Below, piece after piece: positions 45,688-55,671 of a stretch of DNA of 64,000 bases. The stretch covers positions 1,915,953 to 1,979,952 of the forward strand of contig NZ_CP047117.1 of NCBI RefSeq assembly GCF_030440535.1, in the 5' to 3' direction. The DNA is from Corynebacterium capitovis DSM 44611 (GTDB taxonomy: Bacteria > Actinomycetota > Actinomycetes > Mycobacteriales > Mycobacteriaceae). The stretch's first letter is position 1; each line of letters starts with the position of its first letter. The notes beneath the pieces were generated by a model, which saw only the letters and a program-made list of their open reading frames with translations, ran no database searches and was not told the origin of the DNA. Both the position numbers and the translations under genes were made by a program.

Positions 45688-46295
45688 TAGTTGTCCCCTA
45701 TGTCAGCGGGGAATGTCGAGAAGAGTGGCAAGGGCATCGCTTGCCGACGCATGACGTCCCCCCACAAATCCACCCCGCCTGGGGCAATCACATCGGAGGG
45801 CAGCGCGGGAGCGACAAACCAGTCTCCGCGCTCGATCTCATCGTCGAGCTGGCCCGGGGCCCACTGGGCGTAGCCGGCGAAGAACCGGAGGGCGTCGATA
45901 AGATCGGCTACCTCCGAGGGCTCGACGCGCAGGTCGATATGGGCCAGGCGGTTGGCCAGGCGGGAGAGCTGCGGGTGGTCCTCGATGGCCACGCCGTTTT
46001 TGGTCACGCCCACGGCAACCGCCGACTGCGGGGCGAGCGGGCCGCCACTGTAGAGCGCTTGCGGCTTGGCCACTAGGTCCACCCACTCGGGCAGGATGTT
46101 GTGCACCGCCGTCTCGGTGCGGCGGTTGAGGATCACGCCCAGCGTGCCACCCGCCCCGTTTTCCAGGATGAGCACCACACTGCGCATAAACTCCGGCGAC
46201 TCCATGCCTGGCGCGGCGACGAGTATGGACCCGGCCTCGGGATCCGCGCGCTCCATCGCGTTGAATAACCGATCCGCGTAGAAATACTCAGGCAT
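45687..46295 (-). CDS. YqgE/AlgH (UPF0301) family protein
   Basis: 202 residues, with GSILVAAPGMESPEFMRSVVLILENGAGGTLGVILNRRT-type core (shown in part): ILVAAPGM, SVVLILENG, and a second half with LRFFAGYAQWAPGQLDDEIERGDW. It overlaps pcnA by eight bases and azlC by one. Function is not settled; the family is widespread. Confidence 0.92.
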   Translation of the reverse strand: MPEYFYADRLFNAMERADPEAGSILVAAPGMESPEFMRSVVLILENGAGGTLGVILNRRTETAVHNILPEWVDLVAKPQALYSGGPLAPQSAVAVGVTKNGVAIEDHPQLSRLANRLAHIDLRVEPSEVADLIDALRFFAGYAQWAPGQLDDEIERGDWFVAPALPSDVIAPGGVDLWGDVMRRQAMPLPLFSTFPADIGDN

Positions 46296-47829
46296 GTTGT
46301 TCCTCCCACCACTTCTTTAACTCCGCGACGGCCTCATCGTGGTCGAGCTCCCCGCGCTGCAACCGCAGCTCCTTCATGTAGCTCCACGCTCGCCCCACCT
46401 CGGGGCCGGGGGAGAGGCCGAGGATGTGCATGATCTCGTTTCCGTCGAGGTCGGGGCGGATGCGCGCGAGGTCCTCCTTCGCCTCGAGCTCCGCGATGCG
46501 CTCCTCGAGGTGGTCGCACGCTCGGCGCAGGCGCTGCGCCTTCTTTGCGTTGCGGGTCGTGCAATCCGCCCGGACGAGTTTGTTCAAGCGGGGGAGGAGG
46601 TCGCCGGCGTCCGTGACATAGCGACGCACCGCCGAATCAGTCCACTGTCCCTCGCCGAACCCGTGGAAGCGCATGTGCAGGTAGACAAGCTGGCCGACAT
46701 CCTCCGTCACGTGCTTCGGGTACTTCAGGGCGCGCATCCGCTTGCGCGTCATCTTCGCGCCCACCACCTCGTGCTGGTGGAAGCTCACCCCGCCACCGGG
46801 TTTGAGGGCCCTGGTCGCCGGCTTGCCGACATCGTGCAGCAACGCCGCCCAGCGCAACTTCAAGTCCGGCCCCTCGTCTTCCAGCTCGGTGGCCTGGCGA
46901 AGCACCGTCAGCGAGTGGCGGTAGACGTCTTTGTGCTGCATGTGCTCATCCCGCTCCAGCTGCAGGGCGGGCACCTCAGGCAGCACAACGTCCGCCAACC
47001 CAGTGGAAACCAGCAGGTCGATTCCCTCCCACGGCTGCGCACCGAGCATCAACTTGTCCAGTTCCGCCTGGACGCGCTCCACGGTGATGCGCCCGATCTC
47101 CGGGGCCATGTCCATCATCGCGGTACGCACCCTGTCGGCCACGCTGAATCCCAGCTGGGAAACAAAACGCGCGGCGCGAAGCATGCGCAGCGGGTCGTCG
47201 CGGAAGGACACTTCCGGTGCCTGCGGCGTGTCCAGGCGGCGGTGCAGAACGTCGTCTAAACCGCCGACGGGGTCGTGAAACCGGGACGTGAGCTTGGCGT
47301 CGACAAGCGAAAGCTCAATGGCCATCGCGTTGCACGCGAAGTCGCGCCGCACGAGGTCGCCTTCGAGCGTGTCGCCAAAAGTGATCTCGGGGTTGCGCGT
47401 CACGCCGTCATAAAGATCAGAGCGGAACGTGGTGATTTCCACCTGCTGGCCGTGCTTGACCGCGGAGACAGTGCCGAACTCAAGACCCGTGTCCCACGTC
47501 TTCTCGCCCCACTCGCGCAGGATTTCCTGGATGACCCCGGGGCGCGCTGACGTGGTGAAGTCGAGGTCGTGGCCCAGCCTGCCGAGCATCGCATCACGCA
47601 CCGGCCCTCCTACCAGGTACAATGCTTCACCGCGCGCGGCAAACAGCGCGACGAGGGGCTCGAGCAGGGGCGACAGCTTCTCGACGGCGCCCTGCGCCCT
47701 GACCATCAGCGCCTCGCGCGCATGCGGGTCGGCGGGGTCGGGCAAAGCAAACTTCGTATCCGGAAACGTCACCTCGTACACGATACCTGCCCGCGCTTCT
47801 GCTCTTTCCGCTGTTGCCGATGTGAACAT
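46288..47829 (-). CDS. pcnA: CCA-adding tRNA nucleotidyltransferase / PcnA
   Basis: 513 residues. The nucleotidyltransferase motif GGPVRDAML and LDFTTSA with metal-binding Asp, the RRDFACNAMA segment, and a C-terminal HD domain (ALLHDVGKPAT) are all present. It repairs or adds the tRNA CCA end. ATG 47706 has a better ribosome site and would give 472 residues; the longer form from 47829 adds 41 poorly conserved residues. Position next to the NUDIX-DUF6049-murJ block matches C. glutamicum order. Confidence 0.93.
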   Translation of the reverse strand: MFTSATAERAEARAGIVYEVTFPDTKFALPDPADPHAREALMVRAQGAVEKLSPLLEPLVALFAARGEALYLVGGPVRDAMLGRLGHDLDFTTSARPGVIQEILREWGEKTWDTGLEFGTVSAVKHGQQVEITTFRSDLYDGVTRNPEITFGDTLEGDLVRRDFACNAMAIELSLVDAKLTSRFHDPVGGLDDVLHRRLDTPQAPEVSFRDDPLRMLRAARFVSQLGFSVADRVRTAMMDMAPEIGRITVERVQAELDKLMLGAQPWEGIDLLVSTGLADVVLPEVPALQLERDEHMQHKDVYRHSLTVLRQATELEDEGPDLKLRWAALLHDVGKPATRALKPGGGVSFHQHEVVGAKMTRKRMRALKYPKHVTEDVGQLVYLHMRFHGFGEGQWTDSAVRRYVTDAGDLLPRLNKLVRADCTTRNAKKAQRLRRACDHLEERIAELEAKEDLARIRPDLDGNEIMHILGLSPGPEVGRAWSYMKELRLQRGELDHDEAVAELKKWWEEQHA

Positions 47830-47881
47830 GCGCTCTTGCTCTTGCTGGGAGAGCGATGCGCTGGTGTTGTTCTCTGGGTGC

Positions 47882-48047
47882 GGGGTGAAAGTAGAGCAAC
47901 ACGCGAAAACCGGGTCGAAACACGCTCAAAAACACACGTCGCTCTACTTTGCACACCCAGGCGTGGGGTGAAAGTAGAGCAACACGCGAAAACCGGGTCG
48001 AAACACGCTCAAAAACGCACGTCGCTCTACTTTGCACACCCAGGCGA
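47882..48047. repeat. Two tandem copies of an 83-base palindromic repeat
   Basis: Units 47882-47964 and 47965-48047 differ at one readable base (ACACACG vs ACGCACG). Each begins GGGGTGAAAGTAGAGCAAC and ends GTCGCTCTACTTTGCACACC, so the ends are inverted repeats around an A/C-rich core. The same end sequences mark the element at 26784-26859. It occupies most of the 297-base gap between pcnA and the NUDIX gene; nothing else is seen there apart from the NUDIX promoter area. Confidence 0.85.
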
Positions 48048-48126
48048 CCCACGCACGCGAAAAAGCGCGTCCTAGGACTCAAAACCGCGGGTCGCACATT
48101 GGCCCTGGGACTACGGGGCAGATACG

Positions 48127-48999
48127 ATGAGCCGGATGACTGACAACACTCCGCCCAGCTCGGGCGAGCCTGCGGGATCGCAGGCGGAGGGCCCCCGGCG
48201 GCGAAACCGGCGCCGGCGCGGGTCTCGGCCCGCGGGCACTCCTGCTCAAGAGCAGGGCGCGTCGGGTGGCAGGGAGAAGAAGGACGCAGGCGAGCCCCCG
48301 CAGGGGAAGAAGCAAAACCAGCAGGGCACGAACCGGCGAAGGAACCGAGGCAAGGGCAAATCCGGCCAGGGGAAACCCAAACAGAACAGCCAAAACAATC
48401 AGCCGAAGCAGCAAAACCGCAAGTCGCGCGGGCGCGGCGCCCAGGCGCGGACGAATCGGCCCGCTGCTCGGCACGCTCGGTACGCGGACCACGGTATCGA
48501 GACGCGGGATGAGACCTCGGCGGGCGGGCTTGTCGTGTCCGGGATGGCGGAGGCGGTGGGCAAGGACGGTTCGGTCGACTTGTCAAAAATCTACGTCGCC
48601 CTCATCGGCCGCCTCGATCGCCGCGGGCGGTTGCTGTGGTCCATGCCGAAGGGCCACGTTGAGCCAGGTGAGAAAGAATGGGCGACCGCCGAGCGCGAGG
48701 TGTGGGAAGAAACCGGGATAACCGGGGAGGCGTTTTTCACCCTCGGGGTCATTGACTACTGGTTTGTGTCCGAGGGGGTGCGGATACACAAGACCGTGCA
48801 CCATAACCTGCTGCGCTACGTCGACGGGGTGCTCAACGACGAGGACCCCGAAGTCACCGAGGTCGCCTGGGTGCCGATGAGCGAACTGATCGAGCACCTG
48901 GCCTACGCGGACGAGCGGAAGCTGGCGCGCATCGCCTTCGACGAGATGCCCGACCTGGCCAGAAAGGAAGCCGCAGCTGGAAGGGCAACCCCCCGATGA
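48127..48999 (+). CDS. NUDIX hydrolase with long basic N-terminal tail
   Basis: 290 residues. The first ~130 are rich in Arg, Lys, Gln, Gly and Pro with no predicted fold, like nucleic-acid-binding tails. The NUDIX domain starts near 140, and the NUDIX box GHVEPGEKEW...REVWEETGI is intact (G-x5-E-x7-REVxEExG). ATG 48127 or 48136 are both possible. It overlaps the DUF6049 gene by ATGA. The substrate is a nucleoside-diphosphate-linked compound, not identified. Confidence 0.85.
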   Translation: MSRMTDNTPPSSGEPAGSQAEGPRRRNRRRRGSRPAGTPAQEQGASGGREKKDAGEPPQGKKQNQQGTNRRRNRGKGKSGQGKPKQNSQNNQPKQQNRKSRGRGAQARTNRPAARHARYADHGIETRDETSAGGLVVSGMAEAVGKDGSVDLSKIYVALIGRLDRRGRLLWSMPKGHVEPGEKEWATAEREVWEETGITGEAFFTLGVIDYWFVSEGVRIHKTVHHNLLRYVDGVLNDEDPEVTEVAWVPMSELIEHLAYADERKLARIAFDEMPDLARKEAAAGRATPR

Positions 49000-51524
49000 G
49001 GGGCCGGATTCTCGCCGCGCTGGCGGCTTTTTCTGTCTGTGTCGGCCCCTCGGCGCCGGTCGGCGCAGCGCTCGCGGTGCCGATGAGCCCGGATAACCCC
49101 GCCGTCTCGGGGCTCTGGGTCAACCCCGCCATCCGGCCGGGGGAGGGGGAGCAGGCGACAGTCGAGCTGGTCAGTGCGCCCCATTCACTCAGCGCACACG
49201 ACCCCATCACCCTCACCGTCCGGGTGGCCAACAAGTCCCAGGACACGCTGAGTGGGCTGACGGTCACGCCCCGGTTGGGCCCCGCGACGGGATCGGTCGC
49301 AGATCAGCGCACGGCGACGGTAGCGGACGTGGACCAGTATCAAGTGGCGGGCAGGACTCGTGACGTCGATAAGCAATTGGCCCCGGGGGAATCGACCGAG
49401 CTGACCTTCACGGTGCTTGAGAGCGAGCTGCCGCTGGCTGGGATCACGACGTACCCGCTGCTCATCGCGCTGCAGCGCGACGGGGTGGTGCTTGACACGG
49501 AGCGATTCCACCTCGCCGTCAGAGGAACCACACGTGACGCGAACGTGCCCGGGCTTAGCGCGTTGTACCCGGTGTCCGCGCCGATCGACATCGTGCCCGG
49601 CGAGACGGGGGAGGCTCCAGACGACGCGCCCCTAGTCCTTGGCAGCGAGACGCTCGCCGACGAGCTCGCGCCGGGCGGCAGGCTCGACCAGCTTGTCGAC
49701 GTCTACGCGCAGTACACCTCCGACCCCGGTGTGGCGGAGGCGACCTGCATGAGCATTGACCCCGCGCTCGTCGACACCGCGGAGCGGATGAGCCACGGGT
49801 ACACCGTGTCCAGCACCCGGCCGGATGTCGTGGAAGAGCCGAAGCGACTACGGGACAGCTGGGGGTCCGCCAACAACGAGGAAACCGGGGAGGCGGGCCG
49901 GGGGGCGAGCGACGCCGCCAGCTGGCTGGAGAAAGTGCGCCAGGCCGCGGGCACCGGGTGCGTGGTGGCCCTACCGTGGGCGAACGCGGACCTCAACGCC
50001 GTGGCCCGCACCGGCGACGTGTGGCTCATGCGCGAAGCCATCGAGCGCGGCCCGTTCACGCTGCAGGAGATCCTCGGTACCGCGGGAGTAAGCAACACCG
50101 TCGTGCCTGCGGCGGGATACGTCGACCAGGGGGTTGGGGCGGCGCTGGGGTGGGCCGACCACACTCGCTCGATGGTGGGGAGTGCGGGCATGCAGGCGGC
50201 GTGGGAGGAGACCCTAAGCGGTACGGCCCAGGGTACGAGCGGGCGAGTCGAAGACGAGCAAACCACGACCTTGGAGCGAAGCGACCTGCCCGGGGTGGGA
50301 ACCCTGCTCGCCCCGCCACCAAACCAGACGGTTCGCGTCCTCGTGGCCAGTGACACCGCACCGCACAGCGCCGCTGCGGACAGTGCCTCAGACCGGTTTT
50401 CGTGGATCGCCCCGGGCGTCATGGCCGTCGAGTACGACGCAGCGCTGTCCACGGTGCTCGCGTCGGCGGGCCCGGTCCCAGAAACGACGGGGTACTCCCG
50501 CGTGAACCTGCGGTCGAACCTGACCCAAGACTCCGCGCTGGCGCGCGCAATCAACGCCGGCACCGCAGTGCGCTTGGCGGCGCAGTCCTCGTGGAGGTTC
50601 GGGGACACGGCCGCCACCCCGGTACTGATCAACCCGCCGGCAACCTGGGACGCGACGGCCGCAGACACCATCATGGCGGCGGTACGCGAGCTGCTCGGCG
50701 GCGGGGGGGCAACGCCTTTAACTCTCGACGCGTACGCCTCCGCCCCGGCCGCCGACACCGTCTCGGTGGCCACGTCGACGGGCAGCCCCTCCGAAGACCC
50801 GGCCGTCTACTCCGACGCCGAGGTCCTCGCCGCGGGCCAGCAGTCCCGCTACACAAACGACCTATCCGCCCTTCTGGTGCCCGACCCCTCCATTGCCCTC
50901 TCGCGCTACGGGTTCACCCTACCTCTGCGCCGGGATTTGCTTATCGCTTTAGGCGTCCACGGACGGCGCAGCCTGGGCGAGTACAGCGCGGCGCAGGACG
51001 CGACGAGCCGACGCCTCGCGGGGAGCCGGGACACGCTCAACGAACTCGGCGCCTCCGTCGCGCTGATTCCCCCGGGCAACGTATACACCCGCACGTCACC
51101 CTCCTCGCCCTTGCTCATCGTTGCGGAAAACGGGCTTCCCCTACCCGTCGACACCACGATTCTCTACCGTGGGCCTGGCAACGCGCGTCTCAACGTGCCC
51201 GGTTCTCTGCGCATTCCCGCTCACGGCTCCGTCACCGTTCAGATGACCGCGGACCTGCCCGACGAGCAGAACACCGATCTGCAGTTGTTCCTCGCATCGC
51301 CTCAGGGGCAACCCATCTCCCAACCTGTCCACATTTCGGTGCGGACGTCGGGCATCGCGCTCCAGGGGTGGGTAATTGTCGCGTCGGCAGGTGTCGTGCT
51401 TGCGCTGCTGATCCTCTTCCGGGTGGGCAAGCGGCGCCGCACGCGGGGACCGACCAAGCCCGTCGCACGAGCAGACATCCCCGCCCAACGTCCATCGCCT
51501 CAAAGGAGACAGACCCCATCGTGA
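48996..51524 (+). CDS. DUF6049 family large secreted membrane protein
   Basis: 842 residues. A signal peptide (ILAALAAFSVCVGPSAPVGA) is followed by a large extracellular part and one C-terminal membrane helix (WVIVASAGVVLALLILFRVG) and a basic tail. This is the conserved actinobacterial protein encoded just before murJ. It overlaps murJ by GTGA. It is likely tied to MurJ or envelope assembly by gene order, but no function is known. Confidence 0.82.
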   Translation: MRGRILAALAAFSVCVGPSAPVGAALAVPMSPDNPAVSGLWVNPAIRPGEGEQATVELVSAPHSLSAHDPITLTVRVANKSQDTLSGLTVTPRLGPATGSVADQRTATVADVDQYQVAGRTRDVDKQLAPGESTELTFTVLESELPLAGITTYPLLIALQRDGVVLDTERFHLAVRGTTRDANVPGLSALYPVSAPIDIVPGETGEAPDDAPLVLGSETLADELAPGGRLDQLVDVYAQYTSDPGVAEATCMSIDPALVDTAERMSHGYTVSSTRPDVVEEPKRLRDSWGSANNEETGEAGRGASDAASWLEKVRQAAGTGCVVALPWANADLNAVARTGDVWLMREAIERGPFTLQEILGTAGVSNTVVPAAGYVDQGVGAALGWADHTRSMVGSAGMQAAWEETLSGTAQGTSGRVEDEQTTTLERSDLPGVGTLLAPPPNQTVRVLVASDTAPHSAAADSASDRFSWIAPGVMAVEYDAALSTVLASAGPVPETTGYSRVNLRSNLTQDSALARAINAGTAVRLAAQSSWRFGDTAATPVLINPPATWDATAADTIMAAVRELLGGGGATPLTLDAYASAPAADTVSVATSTGSPSEDPAVYSDAEVLAAGQQSRYTNDLSALLVPDPSIALSRYGFTLPLRRDLLIALGVHGRRSLGEYSAAQDATSRRLAGSRDTLNELGASVALIPPGNVYTRTSPSSPLLIVAENGLPLPVDTTILYRGPGNARLNVPGSLRIPAHGSVTVQMTADLPDEQNTDLQLFLASPQGQPISQPVHISVRTSGIALQGWVIVASAGVVLALLILFRVGKRRRTRGPTKPVARADIPAQRPSPQRRQTPS

Positions 51525-54500
51525 CTCAGCCCGAATCCAGCCAGCGTGCTACGGGACTGCGACGACGCATCGTCACGCCCGCCCCGCCGGCGCCGGTGCC
51601 CACGCTGCGGGAAAAGGAGAGCGAGGCCGACGGCACCGGCCACCCCGACCGTTCAGCGCTGACCACCAGCCCCTCCGGGGAAAGCCTCGCGCCCGACGCG
51701 CCTTCAGAGGCGCAGGCGCAGACGAACAGCGACGTTGTCCGATCCACCGGGTCCATGGCCATTGCCACCCTCATCTCCCGCATCACCGGGTTTATCCGCA
51801 CCGTGCTCATCGGCGCGGCCTTGGGTGGGCCGGTTGCCTCCGCGTTCAACACGGCGAACACCCTGCCCAACCTGATCACGGAAATAGTGCTGGGGTCGGT
51901 GCTCACCGCGCTCGTCGTGCCGGTGCTCGTCCGCGCCGAAAAGGAGGACCCCGACCGCGGCGCGACGTTCATCCGTCGGCTCTTCACCCTCACGCTGACG
52001 TTGATGACGGTGGTCACGCTCGCCGCGGTCGCCGCGGCACCCTTGCTCACGAGGCTCATGCTTGACGAGGACGGACGCGTCAACATCGCCCAGTCCACCT
52101 CGTTCGCGTTTCTCCTTCTCCCGCAGATCTTCTTCTACGGGATGTTTTCCCTGTTCATGGCCGTGCTGAACACGAAGGAACACTTCCGCCCCGGGGCGTG
52201 GGCGCCGGTGGCCAACAACGTCGTCTCCATCGCCGTGCTCCTGCTGTACATGGTCGCGCCGGGTCAGCTGGCACCGGCCGAGAAGACGTCGTTAAGCGAT
52301 CCGCATGTGCTCATCCTTGGGTTGGGCACAACGCTTGGCGTGGTTGTGCAGTGCCTAATTATGCTTCCTGCACTGCGCAAACTGGGCATCGATCTGCGGC
52401 CGCTGTGGGGCCTGGATGACAGATTGAAGGCGTTCGGTGGGATGGCGCTGGCGATCATCGCCTACGTGGCCGTGAGCCAACTCGGCTACATCGCGACGAC
52501 CCGGATCGCCTCGCACGCGGATAGCTCCGCGCCCTTCATCTACCAGCAACATTGGATGCTGTTGCAGGTTCCCTACGGCGTGATCGGTGTGACACTGCTG
52601 ACGGCGATCATGCCCCGCCTCTCGCGCGACGCTGCGGACGGGGATGACCAGGCCGTGGTTCGCGACCTCGAGCTCGGTACGAAACTGACCTTTATCGCGC
52701 TGATCCCGCTGATCATCTTCATGACGGCTTTCGGCCCCGACATCGGGCACGCCCTGTTCGCCTACGGCAACTTCGACCCGCACCACGCGCGCACCCTGGG
52801 CTTGACCGTGAGCTTTTCCGCGTTCACGCTAATTCCTTACGCGCTGGTCATGCTCCACCTGCGTGTGTTTTATGCCCGGGAGGAGGCCTGGACGCCGACC
52901 TTCATCATCGCCGGCATCACCGCCACCAAGATCGTGTTGAGCTACCTCGCACCAGCCGTGGCGGGCTCCCCCGAATCCGTTGTTGTGCTCCTTGGCGCCG
53001 CCAACGGGTTCGGGTTCATCGCCGGTGCGATCATCGGGGCGTTCCTGCTGCGACGCAAGCTGGGCACCCTCCGCGCCGGGTCGGTGCTGCGCACGAGCCT
53101 GTGGGCCGCGGGGGCATCCCTGGCTGGCGTGGCCGTCACCTTCGCGTTGCGGTTTGTCGCGCATTCCGTTTTGCACGACCCCGCCCGCGCTTTCGGCCGC
53201 CTCATCGGGCTGCCGTCCTCCGGGTTCCTCCTCGAGGTGGCCGTGCTCGGCGTGGTGTTCCTCATTGTGACGGGTCTGGTGTTGTCGCGCTCCCGCCTGC
53301 CGGAGGTGCAAAACGTCGGCCGCGCCCTCTCGCGCATCCCGGGCATGGGCCGGTTCATCCGCCCCGACGACGGCAAAGCGGTGGAGGTCGGGGAGATCGA
53401 CCCGCGCGACATGTCCACCCAGTTCCTCGCGGCCGATACCTTCAACGCCTCGCCCGTGCCCCCGCCGCTGTCCGCCGGCGTGGTGCGTGGCCCGCGTTTG
53501 GTGCCCGGCGCGAGCGTTTCCGACGGCCGCTTCCGTCTCATCCGGGACCACGGTGCAACTACCGGTGCGCGCTTTTGGCAGGCCCGCGAGGTGTCGACGG
53601 GGCGGATGGTCGCCCTCACGTTCGTCGACACCTCCGGCGTGGCCCCACTTGCGCCCGCCACCCCGCGGGAAGCGGCCATCAACGCCGCCGGCGTTGCCCG
53701 TCGGACGCGCAAGCTGGCGGCGCTGAATCTGCCCTCAGTGGCCGACAACATCCGGGTGCTGTCCTACCGCACCGGGGTGCTGGTCGTGGCTGATTGGATC
53801 CCCGGTGCCACGTTGAAAAACGTCGCCGAGGCGGGCCACACTCTGCACGCGGAGGCCGTCGCCAATTCTCTAGCACCGCTGGCCAGCGGGATCGGGGCTG
53901 CACACGAGGCCGGGGTGCCGTTCGGCCTCGATAACCGCAACCGCCTGCGCGTGTCCACCGACGGCGTCGTCCGCCTTGCTTTCCCCGCCATTCTTCCCGA
54001 CTCCTCCGGAGAGGAAGACGCTCGCGCCCTCGCTTCCGCGCTCACGCTCCTGACCACCGACGTCAGTTCGCGTGTCCTCGAGGGGGTCACCGCCGAGACG
54101 CGTTCGCTTGCCGACGCCCCCACCACCGCCCCGGATGACTTCCGCTCCATCGCGGCCACCCTCGAGCGCCTGAGCCAGGGGGAGGCCGCCCAGGAGCGCC
54201 GCGACCTGAGCGACGCCGTCGAGGCCGGCCGGCGTTCCCCGGAGCCCGACCCGGAGGCCCTGCGCGGCGGGTTCGGGCGCCGCGCGTACCACCCCGCGGC
54301 CTTCTTTACCATCATCGCGGCAGCCGTCGCCGCCGTTGTCGCTATCGCCGCGCTGACCGTCTATATCTTCAGCGTGCTGGGTGGCCCAGAGACGTACTCG
54401 CCGGTTGCACCGGGCACTGCTCGCGAAACGGCCTCCTCCGCGGCCGCTGAGCGGGGCCGCGCTGTGATGATCCGCCCTGTGCAGGTGTCCGCTTACGGCG

Positions 54501-54847
54501 CGCTTAACGAGCCCGGAGTAGAAGCAGCAGCAGACGGGGATACCGCCACCACCTGGGGTGCGGGTGCCGGGGCGGGGTTGGTCCTTCGAGCCGGCGGGGA
54601 GTTCGAGACCGAGCAGGTCAACATCGCCTCGGACACGGAGGGCGCGAGCGTCACGCTGTACGGGATCACGGGTGCGGACGGGGACGACGAGCTCGCAGGC
54701 GCGACCGAGCTGGGCTCCGGGGTGCTTAGCACCGGCACCACCTCCGTGAGTTCCGCCTCAGCGGCGCAGGTCAGGGGAGTGATGATTCTCTTCGCGGACG
54801 CGGCCAACGTCGCTGAGGTTGACGTGATCGGCCGCACCGCTCCCTAG
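51521..54847 (+). CDS. murJ: MurJ/MviN lipid II flippase fused to kinase-like and extracellular domains
   Basis: 1108 residues from GTG 51521, which overlaps the preceding stop; the longer frame upstream is a shadow of DUF6049. The N-terminal ~60 residues are disordered. The MurJ core (TGSMAIATLISRITGFIRT onward, about 14 membrane segments to residue ~610) is followed by a kinase-like region from about 666 to 880 with no HRD or DFG motifs, so it is a pseudokinase. A membrane helix (about 925-955) and an outer C-terminal domain follow. This is the layout of mycobacterial MviN, where phosphorylation recruits FhaA. Confidence 0.94.
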   Translation: MTQPESSQRATGLRRRIVTPAPPAPVPTLREKESEADGTGHPDRSALTTSPSGESLAPDAPSEAQAQTNSDVVRSTGSMAIATLISRITGFIRTVLIGAALGGPVASAFNTANTLPNLITEIVLGSVLTALVVPVLVRAEKEDPDRGATFIRRLFTLTLTLMTVVTLAAVAAAPLLTRLMLDEDGRVNIAQSTSFAFLLLPQIFFYGMFSLFMAVLNTKEHFRPGAWAPVANNVVSIAVLLLYMVAPGQLAPAEKTSLSDPHVLILGLGTTLGVVVQCLIMLPALRKLGIDLRPLWGLDDRLKAFGGMALAIIAYVAVSQLGYIATTRIASHADSSAPFIYQQHWMLLQVPYGVIGVTLLTAIMPRLSRDAADGDDQAVVRDLELGTKLTFIALIPLIIFMTAFGPDIGHALFAYGNFDPHHARTLGLTVSFSAFTLIPYALVMLHLRVFYAREEAWTPTFIIAGITATKIVLSYLAPAVAGSPESVVVLLGAANGFGFIAGAIIGAFLLRRKLGTLRAGSVLRTSLWAAGASLAGVAVTFALRFVAHSVLHDPARAFGRLIGLPSSGFLLEVAVLGVVFLIVTGLVLSRSRLPEVQNVGRALSRIPGMGRFIRPDDGKAVEVGEIDPRDMSTQFLAADTFNASPVPPPLSAGVVRGPRLVPGASVSDGRFRLIRDHGATTGARFWQAREVSTGRMVALTFVDTSGVAPLAPATPREAAINAAGVARRTRKLAALNLPSVADNIRVLSYRTGVLVVADWIPGATLKNVAEAGHTLHAEAVANSLAPLASGIGAAHEAGVPFGLDNRNRLRVSTDGVVRLAFPAILPDSSGEEDARALASALTLLTTDVSSRVLEGVTAETRSLADAPTTAPDDFRSIAATLERLSQGEAAQERRDLSDAVEAGRRSPEPDPEALRGGFGRRAYHPAAFFTIIAAAVAAVVAIAALTVYIFSVLGGPETYSPVAPGTARETASSAAAERGRAVMIRPVQVSAYGALNEPGVEAAADGDTATTWGAGAGAGLVLRAGGEFETEQVNIASDTEGASVTLYGITGADGDDELAGATELGSGVLSTGTTSVSSASAAQVRGVMILFADAANVAEVDVIGRTAP

Positions 54848-54959
54848 TGTCCCTAGCGCGCTGTCACTAAAGTGTGCGCGGTTTAGCTGTCCCCGCGGCG
54901 CCGCGCACGGCAGACTCGGAAGGTGGAATCGGGGACACGCGAATCGGGGGGTTCAACGG

Positions 54960-55571
54960 ATGCCGGCAGCACGCGCGAAAGAGGCGAACGAACGCAGCGA
55001 GCAACGCATCGATCAGCAATTGGTCGAGCGATACATGGGGGGAGACCCGCGTGCCTTCGCAGCGATCGTCCAGCGACACAAGGCGCGGCTCCTTTTCGTG
55101 GCCCGTCGCTACTCCCGCAACGAGCACGACGTGCAAGACATCCTGCAGGAAGCCCTCTTCCGTGCCTCCCGCAACCTGCACACCTACCGCTCGGAGGCGA
55201 CCCTTTCGACGTGGCTGCACCGCCTTGTCATGAACTCGGGGTACGACCACGTCAAGGCCTCACGCAAACGCACGCGCGACGTCAGTATCGACGACGAACA
55301 AGCGCTCAGCACCGACGCTAACCCCTATCTCGCTTACGACCCCACTGCCCACCTCGCGCGCACCATCACGCTGCGCCAAGCCCTGCTCAACCTGCCCGCC
55401 ACGCAGCGTAGGGCGCTTCTGCTTATCGACGTCGCCGGTTACAGCGTCGACCACGCCGCGACCGAGATGGGCGTGCCGCCCGGAACCGTCAAATCTCGTC
55501 GCGCCCGGGCTCGCACCGCGTTGGCACGCGCCGTCGATTCGCCGGAACGACCGCACGAAACAAACGCCTAG
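54960..55571 (+). CDS. sigM: ECF sigma factor SigM
   Basis: 203 residues. Region 2 is about 25-95 (GGDPRAFAAIVQRH, NEHDVQDILQEALFRASRNL) and region 4 about 140-195 (LPATQRRALLLIDVAGYSVDHAATEMGVPPGTVKSR, shown by position). Lying between murJ and trxB as in C. glutamicum, it is called SigM, the disulfide-stress sigma factor. There is no anti-sigma gene next to it; trxB follows after about 100 bases. Confidence 0.92.
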   Translation: MPAARAKEANERSEQRIDQQLVERYMGGDPRAFAAIVQRHKARLLFVARRYSRNEHDVQDILQEALFRASRNLHTYRSEATLSTWLHRLVMNSGYDHVKASRKRTRDVSIDDEQALSTDANPYLAYDPTAHLARTITLRQALLNLPATQRRALLLIDVAGYSVDHAATEMGVPPGTVKSRRARARTALARAVDSPERPHETNA

Positions 55572-55671
55572 CTGGCTAATCGACGCCCCCCTGACCGCCG
55601 AGTAGACTAGCGCCGAGTTGCCGCGGCACCGCCGCACCCAACGCACGTGAGTTAGTGGGAGAACACCAACA

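Noticed and set aside
47882..48047. CRISPR array
   Set aside because: Only two units, directly adjacent, with no unique spacers between them and no cas gene in the window.
50402..51520. A 373-residue N-terminal extension of MurJ
   Set aside because: It is the alternative frame of DUF6049, Arg/Gly-rich with no motif. GTG 51521 overlapping the DUF6049 stop is the natural start.
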